Origin: an uncultured bacterium
GTDB lineage: Bacteria > Myxococcota_A > Bradymonadia > UBA7976 > VGTA01
Direction: 5' to 3'
Assembly (NCBI GenBank): GCA_943788935.1
Contig: CALSSE010000006.1
Span: 62,001-126,000 of the forward strand
Length of the DNA: 64,000 bases
Shown: positions 27,546 to 37,514 of the stretch, piece after piece
How positions within the stretch are numbered: the first letter of the stretch is position 1
Layout of the letters: the number at the start of each line of letters is the position of its first letter
Made by a program: the position numbers and the translations under genes
The notes under the pieces: generated by a model
What the model was told of the DNA's origin: nothing
Databases searched by the model: none
What the model saw: the letters and a program-made list of their open reading frames with translations, nothing else

Positions 27546-28547
27546 TTAGTGAGCGTCAAGTTTGGAGAGTAAGCGTGCTTCTTCCAATGAAGCAGCGCAG
27601 CGAAAGCCAAAATGATGATAGGGTTTATTAGAGGGGTAATGAGGACGACGAGTCCATGAGGTCGCGCACTCTCTTGGCCAATACCAAGATCCGCCGCGGA
27701 CGACCTTCTTACGATACCCCTTACACCCTTGATGAGGTGCTTGATCAGGACAGGGACCTTGGGGGTCACGACCAGCACAGTCTTGACCACAGCTCTCCCA
27801 ATCTCGACTATACCAATCAGCGGTCCACTCTTCAGCGTTACCGATGAGGTCATAAATACCATAGCGACCAGCAGGTCTACTCTTTACCGGTAAAACTTTC
27901 CCTTTGTCTGGATATTTACCTCGCGCCTTTTTGACTCCACAGCTACGCCCTGATTTATCTTTGATTACCGCTCGTTGGCAATCGACATCGGCATTTCCCC
28001 ATGGATAAAGCTCTCGGTCGGGACCACGAGCGGCCTTCTCCCACTCCGCTTCAGTGGGAAGGTGCTTTCCCTGTGCTCTACAATATTGATCGGCCTCATA
28101 CCAACTGAGACCCACCATCGGCTGTTGAGGAGCATTATAATCGGCATATTGTGGACGGCGAGGCTTACATTTTTTAGCCTTGGCACACACTTGATAAGCG
28201 CTGTAAGTGACCTCGGTGAGATCCATGTAATAGGTGGAGAGCTCGATGATACTCGCGGGACGATGATTAGGCTGATCTTTAGGAATTCGACGCACCTCTC
28301 CCTGCCGACAGGTCCGAGGTCGTTCAGAGCCACGAGTAAACGCTCCGCTCGGTATACAGGCCATTCCCTTAAGTGGAGTCTCTAAGCAGGGCTCAGAGGC
28401 TTCTCTCTGAGAGGTCTCTCCCTGGTCGCTAAGTTGAGCGGAGCCGATAGAGGGAGCCAAGAGGTAAAAGCTGATCAGCGTGATCCAAGGGACCTTGAAC
28501 GTGTGGGGAAGATCAACCAGAAAACATAATTTTATCCTCTTCAACAT
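27546..28547 (-). CDS. FGE-sulfatase (SUMF1/EgtB-like) domain protein, exported
   Basis: 333 residues from ATG 28547, chosen for AAGGAG 7 nt upstream and because the longer frame overlaps the preceding gene. An N-terminal hydrophobic segment (about 15-40) suggests export. The domain begins MACIPSGAFTRGS and continues with MDLTEVTYSAYQVC, PMVGLSWYEADQYCRAQG, LPTEAEWEKAARG, YPWGN, GIYDLIGNAEEWTADWY, VVRGGSW and FGFRCA. This is the full set of formylglycine-generating-enzyme superfamily motifs. Most such bacterial proteins are not true sulfatase activators, and no sulfatase is nearby. Extra Cys pairs (CAKAKKCKP, CGQDCAGRDPQGPCPD) suggest disulfides. Last gene of the cytochrome/amidohydrolase unit. 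Confidence 0.87.
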   Translation of the reverse strand: MLKRIKLCFLVDLPHTFKVPWITLISFYLLAPSIGSAQLSDQGETSQREASEPCLETPLKGMACIPSGAFTRGSERPRTCRQGEVRRIPKDQPNHRPASIIELSTYYMDLTEVTYSAYQVCAKAKKCKPRRPQYADYNAPQQPMVGLSWYEADQYCRAQGKHLPTEAEWEKAARGPDRELYPWGNADVDCQRAVIKDKSGRSCGVKKARGKYPDKGKVLPVKSRPAGRYGIYDLIGNAEEWTADWYSRDWESCGQDCAGRDPQGPCPDQAPHQGCKGYRKKVVRGGSWYWPRECATSWTRRPHYPSNKPYHHFGFRCAASLEEARLLSKLDAH

Positions 28548-28572
28548 TAATCGCTCCTTCGCTGATCGCTGA

Positions 28573-31038
28573 TCACTCATTGGTCCAAGATTCTGCGCGA
28601 GACCACATTCTTAGGTAGCCTTCCGCTGATCGGAAGAGCGGCTCTAACTGCTCATCAGAGGCGCCACCACGCCTGAGATCTTCGATGAGCTCAGGTAAGA
28701 GACCTAAGTGGACGAGCCCCTCTGTGTTGAAGTCGAGCGCTCGCTCTCCGATTATGGGTGCGGTAAATGTCACATCCCCCGCATAAGAGCTGAAGGGGTA
28801 GGTAATAGGAGAGTCTTGGGGGTCAGAACAATGACTACGCTCACCAAACCGTGGTTTTGGATAGTTCGCAAAGCCATTGAGGTCTAGGCCAAAACCCTCG
28901 GCGATATAAGCGTCTGCAGCGCGAAGCGTATCGACTCTATCGCTGAGCTCATGAGCGATAAAGCCCTCAGCGCTGGCTTGTTGACATCGTCTAAATCTCA
29001 CTTTGGAGACACCTCCAATCTCATAGATTCGGCCCCCAAAATGATGTCCATGGGATCCGATCGCTGGATAACCTTCTCTCTCCAAACGCCTAAAGGTCTC
29101 GGCATAGGCTCGTCGAGAGAAGTGATCCATCTCGATGAGCATCCCTCGATTCATCATCTCTCCAATCAGATGTCTCCCAAGCTCAGTGAGCCCATGATTT
29201 CTACAATACTCTCCGTCTTGAGACCCAGCAGAGAGGTCGGATAAGAGGGGAACGAGTGTACTCACTGGATTCTCGGCGAAGTGACTAATATCGATCGGAG
29301 GCTCTCCACCAAACTCTTGACGCGGTCGGTTAAGTCCACCAAAAATGACCGGCCCATGATCCGATAAACGAGGAGCCTCCAAGTCACAGTCCTCAACATA
29401 ACTAGAATAGTGACCACCATTGATTAGATTAGCGATCTCAAGAACCCCTCGCGCTCCATCTCCTGCGGAGAAGGCGTTATCGTACTTATGGACTGGAAAG
29501 AGGACGCGAACCCCTAAGTTATAAAGAGAGTCGAGCTCAGCGGTGACCTCTTCGGGGGTACAGCTCGGCTTCTCTGGGATCACCGTATGAGGGCAATTAA
29601 ACAACTTCGAGGTCTCGATCCCCAAGACGACGGCTAGTTTACCTTCGGAGATGACCTGTCGAGCTTCGGTGGAGGTCTTCACGACTCGGAAAAATCCGAG
29701 CCCTTCTCCTCCAAATTGAGCGTCGATGTACCGCTCCATCTCATAGACAGACTCAATGCTGCGACGGATATTAACCATCTCATCACACTCATACTGATCA
29801 GCGAGAGGATGCTTGGCTCGCTGGAGCTCACAGATCACCTGATTAGCGACCGCGTGTTGGACAATTAACCTCAAACCTCCCATCCACGCTCTCTCAATCC
29901 AACGATAGTACTGAGTCTGGTGGGTAGACGAGTAGGGGGCATTAGGCCAATCTGTAAACGTCGGATAGCCATCGGTGTGGTGGTTAAACTCGGGAGTAGA
30001 ACCGGTGATGAGGCTCTCGGTTAGGCTCTGTATATCATTAGCGCTCGCCTGATCAGAAAAGTAACCCCAGAGGTCGAGGCGCCCCTCTTCTCCATGGTTC
30101 TCGGTACAGCTCTTTAGCGCTTGAGCTACGCCGAGGCGGTGAAAAGCCTCTCCGTGGACCCCAGAACCAAACCCTAGATTGGATACGAGATGGGAGTGAA
30201 TATCAGCGAAGCCAAAGAGATCACCATCATCAAAGAGGGTTCGACTGACGGTTCCTTCAGCGTCCAACGATAGCTCCGGGTGAGGGGTACAGCCCTCAGC
30301 CTCAGCCAACTCTACTCTCAAAATGTGAGAGGGTTGCTCGCTGAGGGTGAGCTGTTGATCCACGATCGCTAGCGCAGATGCTGACTGTTGGTGAACAAGG
30401 AGATAAGTCTCCACTCCATCTCCTCCGTAATCCCCTCCCATAAGAGCTGAGTCCCACCGCTTGATCGCCCACTCTCCTAAGGAGTAGTGGTGATCTTGAG
30501 TATGATGAGTATCTTCAAGTGTCACTCGCCATTCGGCGCCGTCATTGCCGTCATTGCCGTCATTGCCGTCATTGCTCATCACTAAATAACGACCCCCAGC
30601 ATTGAACAAGAGATACTCTCCAAGGCCACTCGCCTGCAGGTAGAGGGGGACTGCGCTCTCTGGGTCAGCGAGTAAACTTGGGGTCGAGTCTCCTCCCAGC
30701 CAATAGGCCTCACCCGAGGAGCTGTGAGCTTTGAGGGTGACACAATGCTTGGAGAGGTGGGCGAGCTGTGGGTCACCTGTTGAGGTGATCGGGATCGTAT
30801 CGTCTTCCACCATATCTGGTAGATTAAGATCTACATCTACACCCCGATCGAGAGCGATCATTTGAGCGTCGGTGTTCTCCTCTCCTTGGTCTAGATAAGG
30901 GCCTAGATCTTGGATCATCTGTCTCTCTAAGGGTGAGTCATTCCGACAAGCGGATAAACTCATGGTCAGGAAGAGATACAGCAGGATTAAGGAGGAGGCT
31001 CTACGGTCGAGGGACTTATTCAAAACGGATATATGCAT
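28573..31038 (-). CDS. lipoprotein with amidohydrolase (M19 dipeptidase-like) domain
   Basis: 821 residues. The lipoprotein signal ends MSLSAC. A beta-rich N-terminal region (about 90-270) contains an NDG x4 run. The catalytic part opens at FADIHSHLVSNLG (about residue 280), the HxH metal motif of the amidohydrolase superfamily. LIVQHAV, VVLGIETSKLF, VRVLFPVHKYDN, MLIEMDHFSRRA and AIGSHGHHFGG carry further His/Glu/Asp ligands. The C-terminus (FNTEGLVHLGLLPELIEDLRRGG, in parts) resembles renal-dipeptidase-like M19 proteins. The substrate is not known. It overlaps the upstream cytochrome gene by 23 bp, indicating coupled translation. Confidence 0.75.
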   Translation of the reverse strand: MHISVLNKSLDRRASSLILLYLFLTMSLSACRNDSPLERQMIQDLGPYLDQGEENTDAQMIALDRGVDVDLNLPDMVEDDTIPITSTGDPQLAHLSKHCVTLKAHSSSGEAYWLGGDSTPSLLADPESAVPLYLQASGLGEYLLFNAGGRYLVMSNDGNDGNDGNDGAEWRVTLEDTHHTQDHHYSLGEWAIKRWDSALMGGDYGGDGVETYLLVHQQSASALAIVDQQLTLSEQPSHILRVELAEAEGCTPHPELSLDAEGTVSRTLFDDGDLFGFADIHSHLVSNLGFGSGVHGEAFHRLGVAQALKSCTENHGEEGRLDLWGYFSDQASANDIQSLTESLITGSTPEFNHHTDGYPTFTDWPNAPYSSTHQTQYYRWIERAWMGGLRLIVQHAVANQVICELQRAKHPLADQYECDEMVNIRRSIESVYEMERYIDAQFGGEGLGFFRVVKTSTEARQVISEGKLAVVLGIETSKLFNCPHTVIPEKPSCTPEEVTAELDSLYNLGVRVLFPVHKYDNAFSAGDGARGVLEIANLINGGHYSSYVEDCDLEAPRLSDHGPVIFGGLNRPRQEFGGEPPIDISHFAENPVSTLVPLLSDLSAGSQDGEYCRNHGLTELGRHLIGEMMNRGMLIEMDHFSRRAYAETFRRLEREGYPAIGSHGHHFGGRIYEIGGVSKVRFRRCQQASAEGFIAHELSDRVDTLRAADAYIAEGFGLDLNGFANYPKPRFGERSHCSDPQDSPITYPFSSYAGDVTFTAPIIGERALDFNTEGLVHLGLLPELIEDLRRGGASDEQLEPLFRSAEGYLRMWSRAESWTNE
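30541..30575 (-). repeat. 9-bp coding tandem repeat, 4 copies
   Basis: The plus-strand unit CATTGCCGT is repeated four times (last copy partial), encoding NDG x4 in a loop of the beta-rich region of the amidohydrolase lipoprotein. Confidence 0.9.
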
Positions 31039-34000
31039 TTAGGTCTTCTGTCTCCCTAGAACCCAGACGATAGCTGCCGGGGGGAATGATCGGTAGACGG
31101 ACTAGAGCCTCACCATGAACAGGGATCCAGCTCGCGTTGAGGGGGTCGCTCCATCCAGCGCCGAGGATCCACTGCTGATGAGTCATCCCCTCGATAGAGA
31201 AGCTCTGACCGATAGCGCTCAGGTTACGAACGTGGAGAGTTTGGTGTTGATTACTTACAGAACCCTCAGAGAGAGCGGGGCTCTGAAGGAGTCTCCAACG
31301 AGAAGCGCGAGGGCTCCCTTGGTAAGCGATCGCTAGAGGAGTAGACCCTAGGGTTTGAAGCTCCTCTTCAAGCAAGGCCCGACGGATGATTTGTGGGCTG
31401 TGCAGCTCATTGATATTCAGAGAGTCATCAAGCCCATTCGGACTTGAACTCCAGCTCCCTAGAGAGGTTGAAGGTGTCCATGAACGACCGCCATGTTCGG
31501 TATATCCTGCTGCGATGAGGGCTACATGGTTGAGCTCCTCGGTCGCTATGAGCAGGGCGCCGCTCTGCGGAGGGATGATCCACAGTGAGGGGGACGAAGA
31601 GCTGATAGTCCTCTGCTCCTGCTCGATAACTGGACTAGAGTCTATGCTCGCTCCATAGAGGGTCGCCCCGGCGACCGGTTCGATCGCTAGCGGGTGGTCG
31701 CTGAGGTTGAAGAGTGCGGTAGGGCCGATGAGATGACGCTCTTGAGACCACTCCTGATCAAGTTCTTCTACGACGACCTCGTTGGCTGCGAGCGGTAATA
31801 GCTCAGCATGCCAAGGCCAAGACTCTTGACGTCGAGTCGACTGCTGAGAGACCTCTTTGTTAAGTGAGATCTCTAAACCCCTCATGGTTGATCTCGCTCG
31901 CTCGAGGCTGAGACCTCTTGGTAGAGGGGCCGAGATATGAGAGAGGTGAGGGTGGGCGAGCTGATCCGCGGAGGAGGCAGATGGGGTGGGAATAAAATCG
32001 AGGGAGCGGCTCGCACTACGCACCACTCGATCCCACATAAACCACCCTCGCTCTATGGCTAACCATCTTGGATAGGGTCGATAGACCAAAGTCGCGGTGA
32101 TCTCTGCTGCATCACATCCTGATCTGAGTGGGAATCGATGTGATGAAGTCCACGACTCTCCTGGTCTGAGTCGGTTATCGCGTAGCATATCTTGGGCAAC
32201 AAAGTGAGGGAGCATCGGCGGACCTTGCTCACCGAGGAGTACTCGCGCGAAAGTGAAGCCCGCTCGCCCAGCATAGCTGACCGGTGTGGCAGTGGGTCTG
32301 TCTAGGTAGATAAAGTCGCCGAGAGCTCCGGGGAGTGACTCATTGAGAGTGAGCAGGCCTTGTGCGTTAACAGCGTTGACCGTAACGCTACCTATCGCTG
32401 ACTCTTTCATCAGGCCCTTGTGTAGAGGTTCAAAGACCATTGTGTTTGATAGGCCACGTTGGTCGTCATAACGAGGATCACGAAAGGGTCCGTACCCATC
32501 ATAGTCATAAGCGGTCTCGCCAGAGCGACGAATCACCCGTAGGATGTCACCAGGTTGGGCGAGGGGCCAAGGCTCACCGGCGGAGCGCCATGGTCTAACG
32601 TCGATCGATCCCCCGATGTCATGCACTACATCTCCCCCATGAGGAGATAGGGGTTGGCCCTCACACTCGGCGTCGACTACGAGGATGAGGTGACGCATCG
32701 GTTCGCCAGAGGGTAGACCGTGCCCAGTTCCCATATTGGTGACAGTGACGTTGATCTCTAGGTCAGCGGGTTCACCAGCCTCATCGGGAGGGGTGATAAC
32801 CGGGTCGCTGAGGCTGAGATGAGCGCTGAGATTAAGTATAGGGCTGATCGGTTGCCGCGGTCCCCACCATGTGTGAGCGCGAGTCTCCCCATAAGGCCTC
32901 GGCCATCCACCTTGAATACCAATGTCTGCGTTGAGGAAAGACTCTAAATTAGCGCTATTCATCACTTGAGGGATCGGGGTCATATGACAACTGTTACAGG
33001 CGACTGGTTCGCCGAAATTCTGCTCGCTATGTAATCGACCGAGCGCCCCCTCTCGCCACTCTTGAAAAGTGCTCTGATTAGGTATTTTTCCACTCGGCCA
33101 GCGATCCCGATCAATCTCGGGAGCATTATGCTCTGCGCTGTGTTGATGTTGATGACAGCCGCTGCAGAGCGTACCGTCTCGGTAGTGTTGACGGGGTGAG
33201 ATCCCCATTCGAGGATTGGAGACATCAGCGTGTGGTCCAAAGCTCAGCGGTTTATAACCTCCTCCACCCAAGGAGACTGACCCTCGTTCGCTCGGTCGGT
33301 GAATGACTAGACGCCCCGCGACCCCCGCGGGTTCACCCTCTCTCACTCGTTCGACGTGATGACAGAGATCACAGGAAACGCCATAGTTGAATGCATTCCC
33401 CTCTACGCTCAAGAGATCATGCCCTCCCCCTTGTAGTCTATTCACTGTTGGCGCATGGCAGTCGGCGCATCCACCAAAATAGGCTTGGTCACCTAGCTGG
33501 CTCGGATCGCAGGGAACGCCACAGTCCTCATTAAAAGCGTTGAGGGCGCTGATGTTAAAGTAGCACTGCTCAATGGGCGACAGTCCGCCCTCTCGAGGTC
33601 CGACAGACCACTGACCGCCTGCTTCGAGACATTGGGTCTCGGTGCGATGACCTGACCCTCTGCCAGTATATAGATCATAAACGATAGGGTTTTTGGCAGA
33701 ACTACGGTGCGGTGACTCATACCAACCGTCATTTAAATTGAGATGACAATGCCCACATTGGCCGGTGGTATCTCGCCGAGTAGGCTCACCGGGGTCACCA
33801 TAGGGATAGAGCGGTTGGTCGATGGCGTTGAAAGAGGTCAACGAAATCGTGACTCCCTCTCTTTGGTCTGCAGTGACGGTGACTCCCTTAGTCCTCGCCT
33901 CAGGAGAAGCGGCGAAGAGGATGAGCGGCTCAATCGCTTCTTGATCGATGGTTACCCACACCTCACCGAGCGCGTCAGTTTCCCAGGTAAGATGTGACCC

Positions 34001-34390
34001 TCCTTGAGTAATGAGCGCTTCAGCGAGAGGCCTCTGATCGAGCAAAACCCTCAATTTAAATGTCCCCTCGGCCCCTCCTAGGGGAGGATCCCAAGGTGGA
34101 GCCATCAACGGAGGCTGATCGGGTAACTGCATATCAATTTTATCCCAAGGAGAGAAGGCACCTCCTGAGTCATTGGAGAGGCCAGCATCGTCATTGAGAC
34201 TCACATCATTGAGGCTCAGATCATCGGGCGCTCCAACATCGGGGATCTGCCGAGATGTAGAGGAATCAAACATCTCTTCCCCAATGAGAGACCGGTCCTG
34301 TTCCATCGAATGACCCCGATAACCCCTCTCCTCACAGCCACTAATGATCGTGAGACAGAGCGCGCTCACGATAAGCGTAGTATCTCTCAT
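31016..34390 (-). CDS. five-haem c-type cytochrome lipoprotein with long beta-rich C-terminus
   Basis: 1124 residues. AAGGAG precedes the ATG and the lipoprotein signal ends TIISGC. After an acidic linker and a small beta-domain, five CXXCH haem-binding motifs appear: CGHCH (about 212), CADCH (about 307), CDLCH (about 339), CSGCH (about 409) and CNSCH (about 464). Spare His residues (HQHQH, PHADVS, HVERV) could be distal ligands. Residues 540 onward carry no haem motif and are beta-rich (VTVTNMGTGHGLPSGEPMRH, a domain often next to multihaem cytochromes). Periplasmic or surface electron transfer is inferred; redox partner unknown. Confidence 0.87.
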   Translation of the reverse strand: MRDTTLIVSALCLTIISGCEERGYRGHSMEQDRSLIGEEMFDSSTSRQIPDVGAPDDLSLNDVSLNDDAGLSNDSGGAFSPWDKIDMQLPDQPPLMAPPWDPPLGGAEGTFKLRVLLDQRPLAEALITQGGSHLTWETDALGEVWVTIDQEAIEPLILFAASPEARTKGVTVTADQREGVTISLTSFNAIDQPLYPYGDPGEPTRRDTTGQCGHCHLNLNDGWYESPHRSSAKNPIVYDLYTGRGSGHRTETQCLEAGGQWSVGPREGGLSPIEQCYFNISALNAFNEDCGVPCDPSQLGDQAYFGGCADCHAPTVNRLQGGGHDLLSVEGNAFNYGVSCDLCHHVERVREGEPAGVAGRLVIHRPSERGSVSLGGGGYKPLSFGPHADVSNPRMGISPRQHYRDGTLCSGCHQHQHSAEHNAPEIDRDRWPSGKIPNQSTFQEWREGALGRLHSEQNFGEPVACNSCHMTPIPQVMNSANLESFLNADIGIQGGWPRPYGETRAHTWWGPRQPISPILNLSAHLSLSDPVITPPDEAGEPADLEINVTVTNMGTGHGLPSGEPMRHLILVVDAECEGQPLSPHGGDVVHDIGGSIDVRPWRSAGEPWPLAQPGDILRVIRRSGETAYDYDGYGPFRDPRYDDQRGLSNTMVFEPLHKGLMKESAIGSVTVNAVNAQGLLTLNESLPGALGDFIYLDRPTATPVSYAGRAGFTFARVLLGEQGPPMLPHFVAQDMLRDNRLRPGESWTSSHRFPLRSGCDAAEITATLVYRPYPRWLAIERGWFMWDRVVRSASRSLDFIPTPSASSADQLAHPHLSHISAPLPRGLSLERARSTMRGLEISLNKEVSQQSTRRQESWPWHAELLPLAANEVVVEELDQEWSQERHLIGPTALFNLSDHPLAIEPVAGATLYGASIDSSPVIEQEQRTISSSSPSLWIIPPQSGALLIATEELNHVALIAAGYTEHGGRSWTPSTSLGSWSSSPNGLDDSLNINELHSPQIIRRALLEEELQTLGSTPLAIAYQGSPRASRWRLLQSPALSEGSVSNQHQTLHVRNLSAIGQSFSIEGMTHQQWILGAGWSDPLNASWIPVHGEALVRLPIIPPGSYRLGSRETEDLNAYIRFE

Positions 34391-34610
34391 AAATCTCCTT
34401 GAATGGACCTAGACGAGTGAGCTCATGAAATAGATGAGGCTCTTTGGTAAAGCCACTAGACGAAGAGCGGCTTAGGACTGTATAGATATGTAGTGTTCAC
34501 AATAAGAAGATTAACCTTAGCGCACAAGCGTTGCGACTCACTCTGATAAGAAGCGAGTTAAATGATAGGCGAGTTCAGCGGCGCAGAAAGACTGAGAGAA
34601 GAGATCAAAT

Positions 34611-37505
34611 ATGTGGGATGCTCACTTGATTATTGACCATGAGCGATCAGTGTCAAAGCGCTCATGGAGGTCTCCGATAGCGCTCAACATGGTCGCTTTT
34701 TCGTTAGCGTTCTCTGCGCTCCTACTCATTTATTCTGATGAGGTTACTGCTCAGTCTCCTGAGGACGTAGAGCTCACTCAGAGCTGTATCAATGAGACCC
34801 AGCCGATCGGCTTAAGTATGGCGGTGGACGCTCAACGTCGAACGCATATCTTTTATTTTACCCCTCTTAATGATCTCGTACACAGCACGATCTCAGAGTT
34901 GACCGGGCAGCTCGACTCTGAGCGTGAGGTGATCGATAATTTCACGCCTAGTCCGGCGCATACTCGAAGCACCTCAACCTCTAGAGGCGTCGCGAGTTGT
35001 TACGCTGATCTGAGAGCTGAGGGTGGGGGAGTTGTGGTCTATGAGACCACCTCTCAGGGGCCGCTGACGTCTCTCGCCATTCCTACGCTCTCCGAGAGTC
35101 GATGTGATATCACCGTAGAGGGTGAGAGCTTGTGGGTCAGCGCGGTGGTCAATGGCGCTCTCATCGTCGCTCGTGGTGAGGCTCAAAAAGACTTAGATAA
35201 CCAGCTCATTGGGAGGTCATGGAGTACTGAGACTGCGATCCCCTTAGGCATGGATGGTTATAGCGCGATTATTAAGAGCGGAGACTCATTATGGGTTGCC
35301 GCTCAGAGCGGAGGCACCCAGCTGACCCTCGCCTCTAGACCTCTGTCGAGTGATCAAGCGTGGAGTCTCGAAGAGATTCATGCCATCGATGGTCAAGACT
35401 TCGGGAGTCAGCTGCAGCTCAGCGCTCGCAGCGGTGATTTTACGGGGAGCGTATGGGCGACTCACAGTAAGCCAAGCCCGAATACGATCTCTAACAGCGA
35501 TAGAGGTCTGATCGTCACTGAGATCTTTCAAGGGGCTTGGGACAGCTATAACCCTATCGCTCAGCTCTCTGCCGGGTCTTATCATGACGCCTTTGGGGGA
35601 CCTCAGAGAGGCTCAATTGAGGGGTATCTTTATGTGTTGACGCGGACTCATCGCCGCAGCTCTCTGTTTGGTAACAGCGATGGATTAATCTTACTTCGTT
35701 ACGAGTCGCTCTCCTCTAACCCTAATACCCAATATATCGATGGTCCTCTCGCTGGGAGCGGTAAAATCTATACCGAATTAGGCCTCGCTCCAGATCCGCT
35801 CGCAGAGCTCATCGTCGTCTCACATCACTATAATGGAGTCGCCGGACAGCTATGTCGATGGTCTGCCCCGGACCAAGATCAAGATGGACTCCCCGATGGT
35901 TATGAGCTGGAGGTTGGGACCACAAGTGATCAGCTCGACAGTGACAATGATGGGTTCAGCGATGGGGAAGAGGTCTTGCTGAACGGAACCAATCCTCTCG
36001 AGCCTAACTTACCTCCTGCGGTCTGTGATGACTTAGCGCAAAATGGTCAAGAGACAGATGTGGACTGTGGAGGGATAGAGTGTCCTCCTTGTGATGATGG
36101 ACTCACCTGCCTTGATCACTCTGATTGCGCTACTAGTCAATGCTTAAACTCTCTCTGTGTAGCGCCCTCTTGTGACGATGGTGTTCAAAATCTAGAGGAG
36201 ACAGATGTCGACTGTGGGGGAGGACTCTGCGATCGCTGCGAAGAAGGACAAGCATGTTTACTGAATAGAGATTGCGACATTGAGCGATGTATTAACCAGC
36301 AATGTACTGCGCCCACCTGTAGCGATGGGTTACGAAATCAGGATGAGAGCGATGTGGACTGCGGTGGTCCTCACTGCCCACAATGTACAGATGGTTTACG
36401 CTGTAATATCGATCAAGACTGTTTATTTAATCAGTGTCTCCTCAACACCTGTGTCGCCCCGAGCTGTGATGACGGCATTCAAGGATTGGGAGAGAGTGAT
36501 ATTGATTGTGGGGGACTAGTGTGTGCTCGCTGTGATGTAGGGCGCCGTTGTGGGGCTCACGCTGACTGTGAAAGTCGTCGATGTGAGAGCAGCAGCAGCG
36601 GTAAGCGTTGTTCGGCACCTACGTGTGGCGACCTCACTCAAAACGGTGATGAAACGGATACTGACTGTGGCGGATCTTGTGGGCCATGTTCTGATCAATA
36701 TCAATGTCGAGAAGATCAAGATTGTCAAAGCGCACTCTGTACTGAGGGAAGCTGCGCCATTCCCCGCTGTGATGATCAGAGGTATAATGGAAGCGAGACC
36801 GATATTGATTGTGGTGGAGACTGCGCTCCTTGCGCTCCCGCACAACTCTGTGATGTGGATCAGGATTGTCAGAGCGGCCAGTGTTTGGGTCAGCGATGCT
36901 CGACACCGACCTGTGAAGACCTTCGACAGAATCAAGACGAACTCGAGGTTGACTGTGGAGGGCCATGCCCTCCTTGTTTAGCGCTAGACATGATGGTCGT
37001 CGCTGATATGTCTATGATGGAGGGAGACATGATGGTCGTTGAGGGAGACATGATGGTCGTTGAGGCAGATATGATGGTCGTTGAGGCAGATATGATGGTC
37101 GTTGAAGTAGACATGATGGAGGTCGAGCCAGACATTGACAGTGGCGGGATCTCAGATATGAGGATTATGTTCTTTGATCAATCTTCACTAGATGAAGGTG
37201 ATATGGAGCCTCCGGTTGAGGGCGATGCGCGAGTTATTGATGTGACGATGGATGATCAAGGGAGCGCCTCTGATCAATCTTTGAGCGTCAGGGCCGACGC
37301 TAGTTCTGAGAGGGTACCGCCGAGTATCGCAGGTGAAGAGGTTTATGACCCCTCTATTTTTACCAAAGATCGTCCTCAGTCAGGGTGTGAGGTAAGTAGC
37401 GGAGGAGAGCGCTTTGGCGCTCCTCTAATCTTCCTCTTATTATGGTTCGCATATGGTAGAGCGAGGCGTCGATGGGATGAGATGTCTATAAGTGAGACTA
37501 GTTGA
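34611..37505 (+). CDS. MYXO-CTERM surface protein with TSP3-like and ETDVDCGG Cys-rich repeats
   Basis: 964 residues. A signal sequence lies around residues 24-47 (ending VTAQS), after a long basic n-region. The N-terminal third is beta-rich without a recognised family. A Ca-binding thrombospondin-3-like block follows (DQDQDGLPDGYELEVG, DSDNDGFSDGEEV). Then come six full and one partial Cys repeats of about 48 residues (C-DG-QN--ETDVDCGG--C--C--G--C----DC----C----C--P-C). Next is a Met/Asp/Glu linker of 21-bp repeats (DMMVVEG/DMMVVEA). The C-terminus SGCEVSSGGERFGAPL, then LIFLLLWFAYGRARRR, fits the MYXO-CTERM sorting pattern. Surface anchoring after processing at the Cys is inferred. Confidence 0.85.
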   Translation: MWDAHLIIDHERSVSKRSWRSPIALNMVAFSLAFSALLLIYSDEVTAQSPEDVELTQSCINETQPIGLSMAVDAQRRTHIFYFTPLNDLVHSTISELTGQLDSEREVIDNFTPSPAHTRSTSTSRGVASCYADLRAEGGGVVVYETTSQGPLTSLAIPTLSESRCDITVEGESLWVSAVVNGALIVARGEAQKDLDNQLIGRSWSTETAIPLGMDGYSAIIKSGDSLWVAAQSGGTQLTLASRPLSSDQAWSLEEIHAIDGQDFGSQLQLSARSGDFTGSVWATHSKPSPNTISNSDRGLIVTEIFQGAWDSYNPIAQLSAGSYHDAFGGPQRGSIEGYLYVLTRTHRRSSLFGNSDGLILLRYESLSSNPNTQYIDGPLAGSGKIYTELGLAPDPLAELIVVSHHYNGVAGQLCRWSAPDQDQDGLPDGYELEVGTTSDQLDSDNDGFSDGEEVLLNGTNPLEPNLPPAVCDDLAQNGQETDVDCGGIECPPCDDGLTCLDHSDCATSQCLNSLCVAPSCDDGVQNLEETDVDCGGGLCDRCEEGQACLLNRDCDIERCINQQCTAPTCSDGLRNQDESDVDCGGPHCPQCTDGLRCNIDQDCLFNQCLLNTCVAPSCDDGIQGLGESDIDCGGLVCARCDVGRRCGAHADCESRRCESSSSGKRCSAPTCGDLTQNGDETDTDCGGSCGPCSDQYQCREDQDCQSALCTEGSCAIPRCDDQRYNGSETDIDCGGDCAPCAPAQLCDVDQDCQSGQCLGQRCSTPTCEDLRQNQDELEVDCGGPCPPCLALDMMVVADMSMMEGDMMVVEGDMMVVEADMMVVEADMMVVEVDMMEVEPDIDSGGISDMRIMFFDQSSLDEGDMEPPVEGDARVIDVTMDDQGSASDQSLSVRADASSERVPPSIAGEEVYDPSIFTKDRPQSGCEVSSGGERFGAPLIFLLLWFAYGRARRRWDEMSISETS
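36987..37132 (+). repeat. 21-bp coding tandem repeats in a Met/acidic linker
   Basis: Units of the form GAYATGATGGTCGTTGAGGNA repeat, four of them nearly identical between about 37027 and 37110, with degenerate flanks. They encode DMMVVEG/DMMVVEA. The linker lies between the Cys-rich stalk and the MYXO-CTERM tail. Confidence 0.92.
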
Positions 37506-37514
37506 TGAGTGAGC

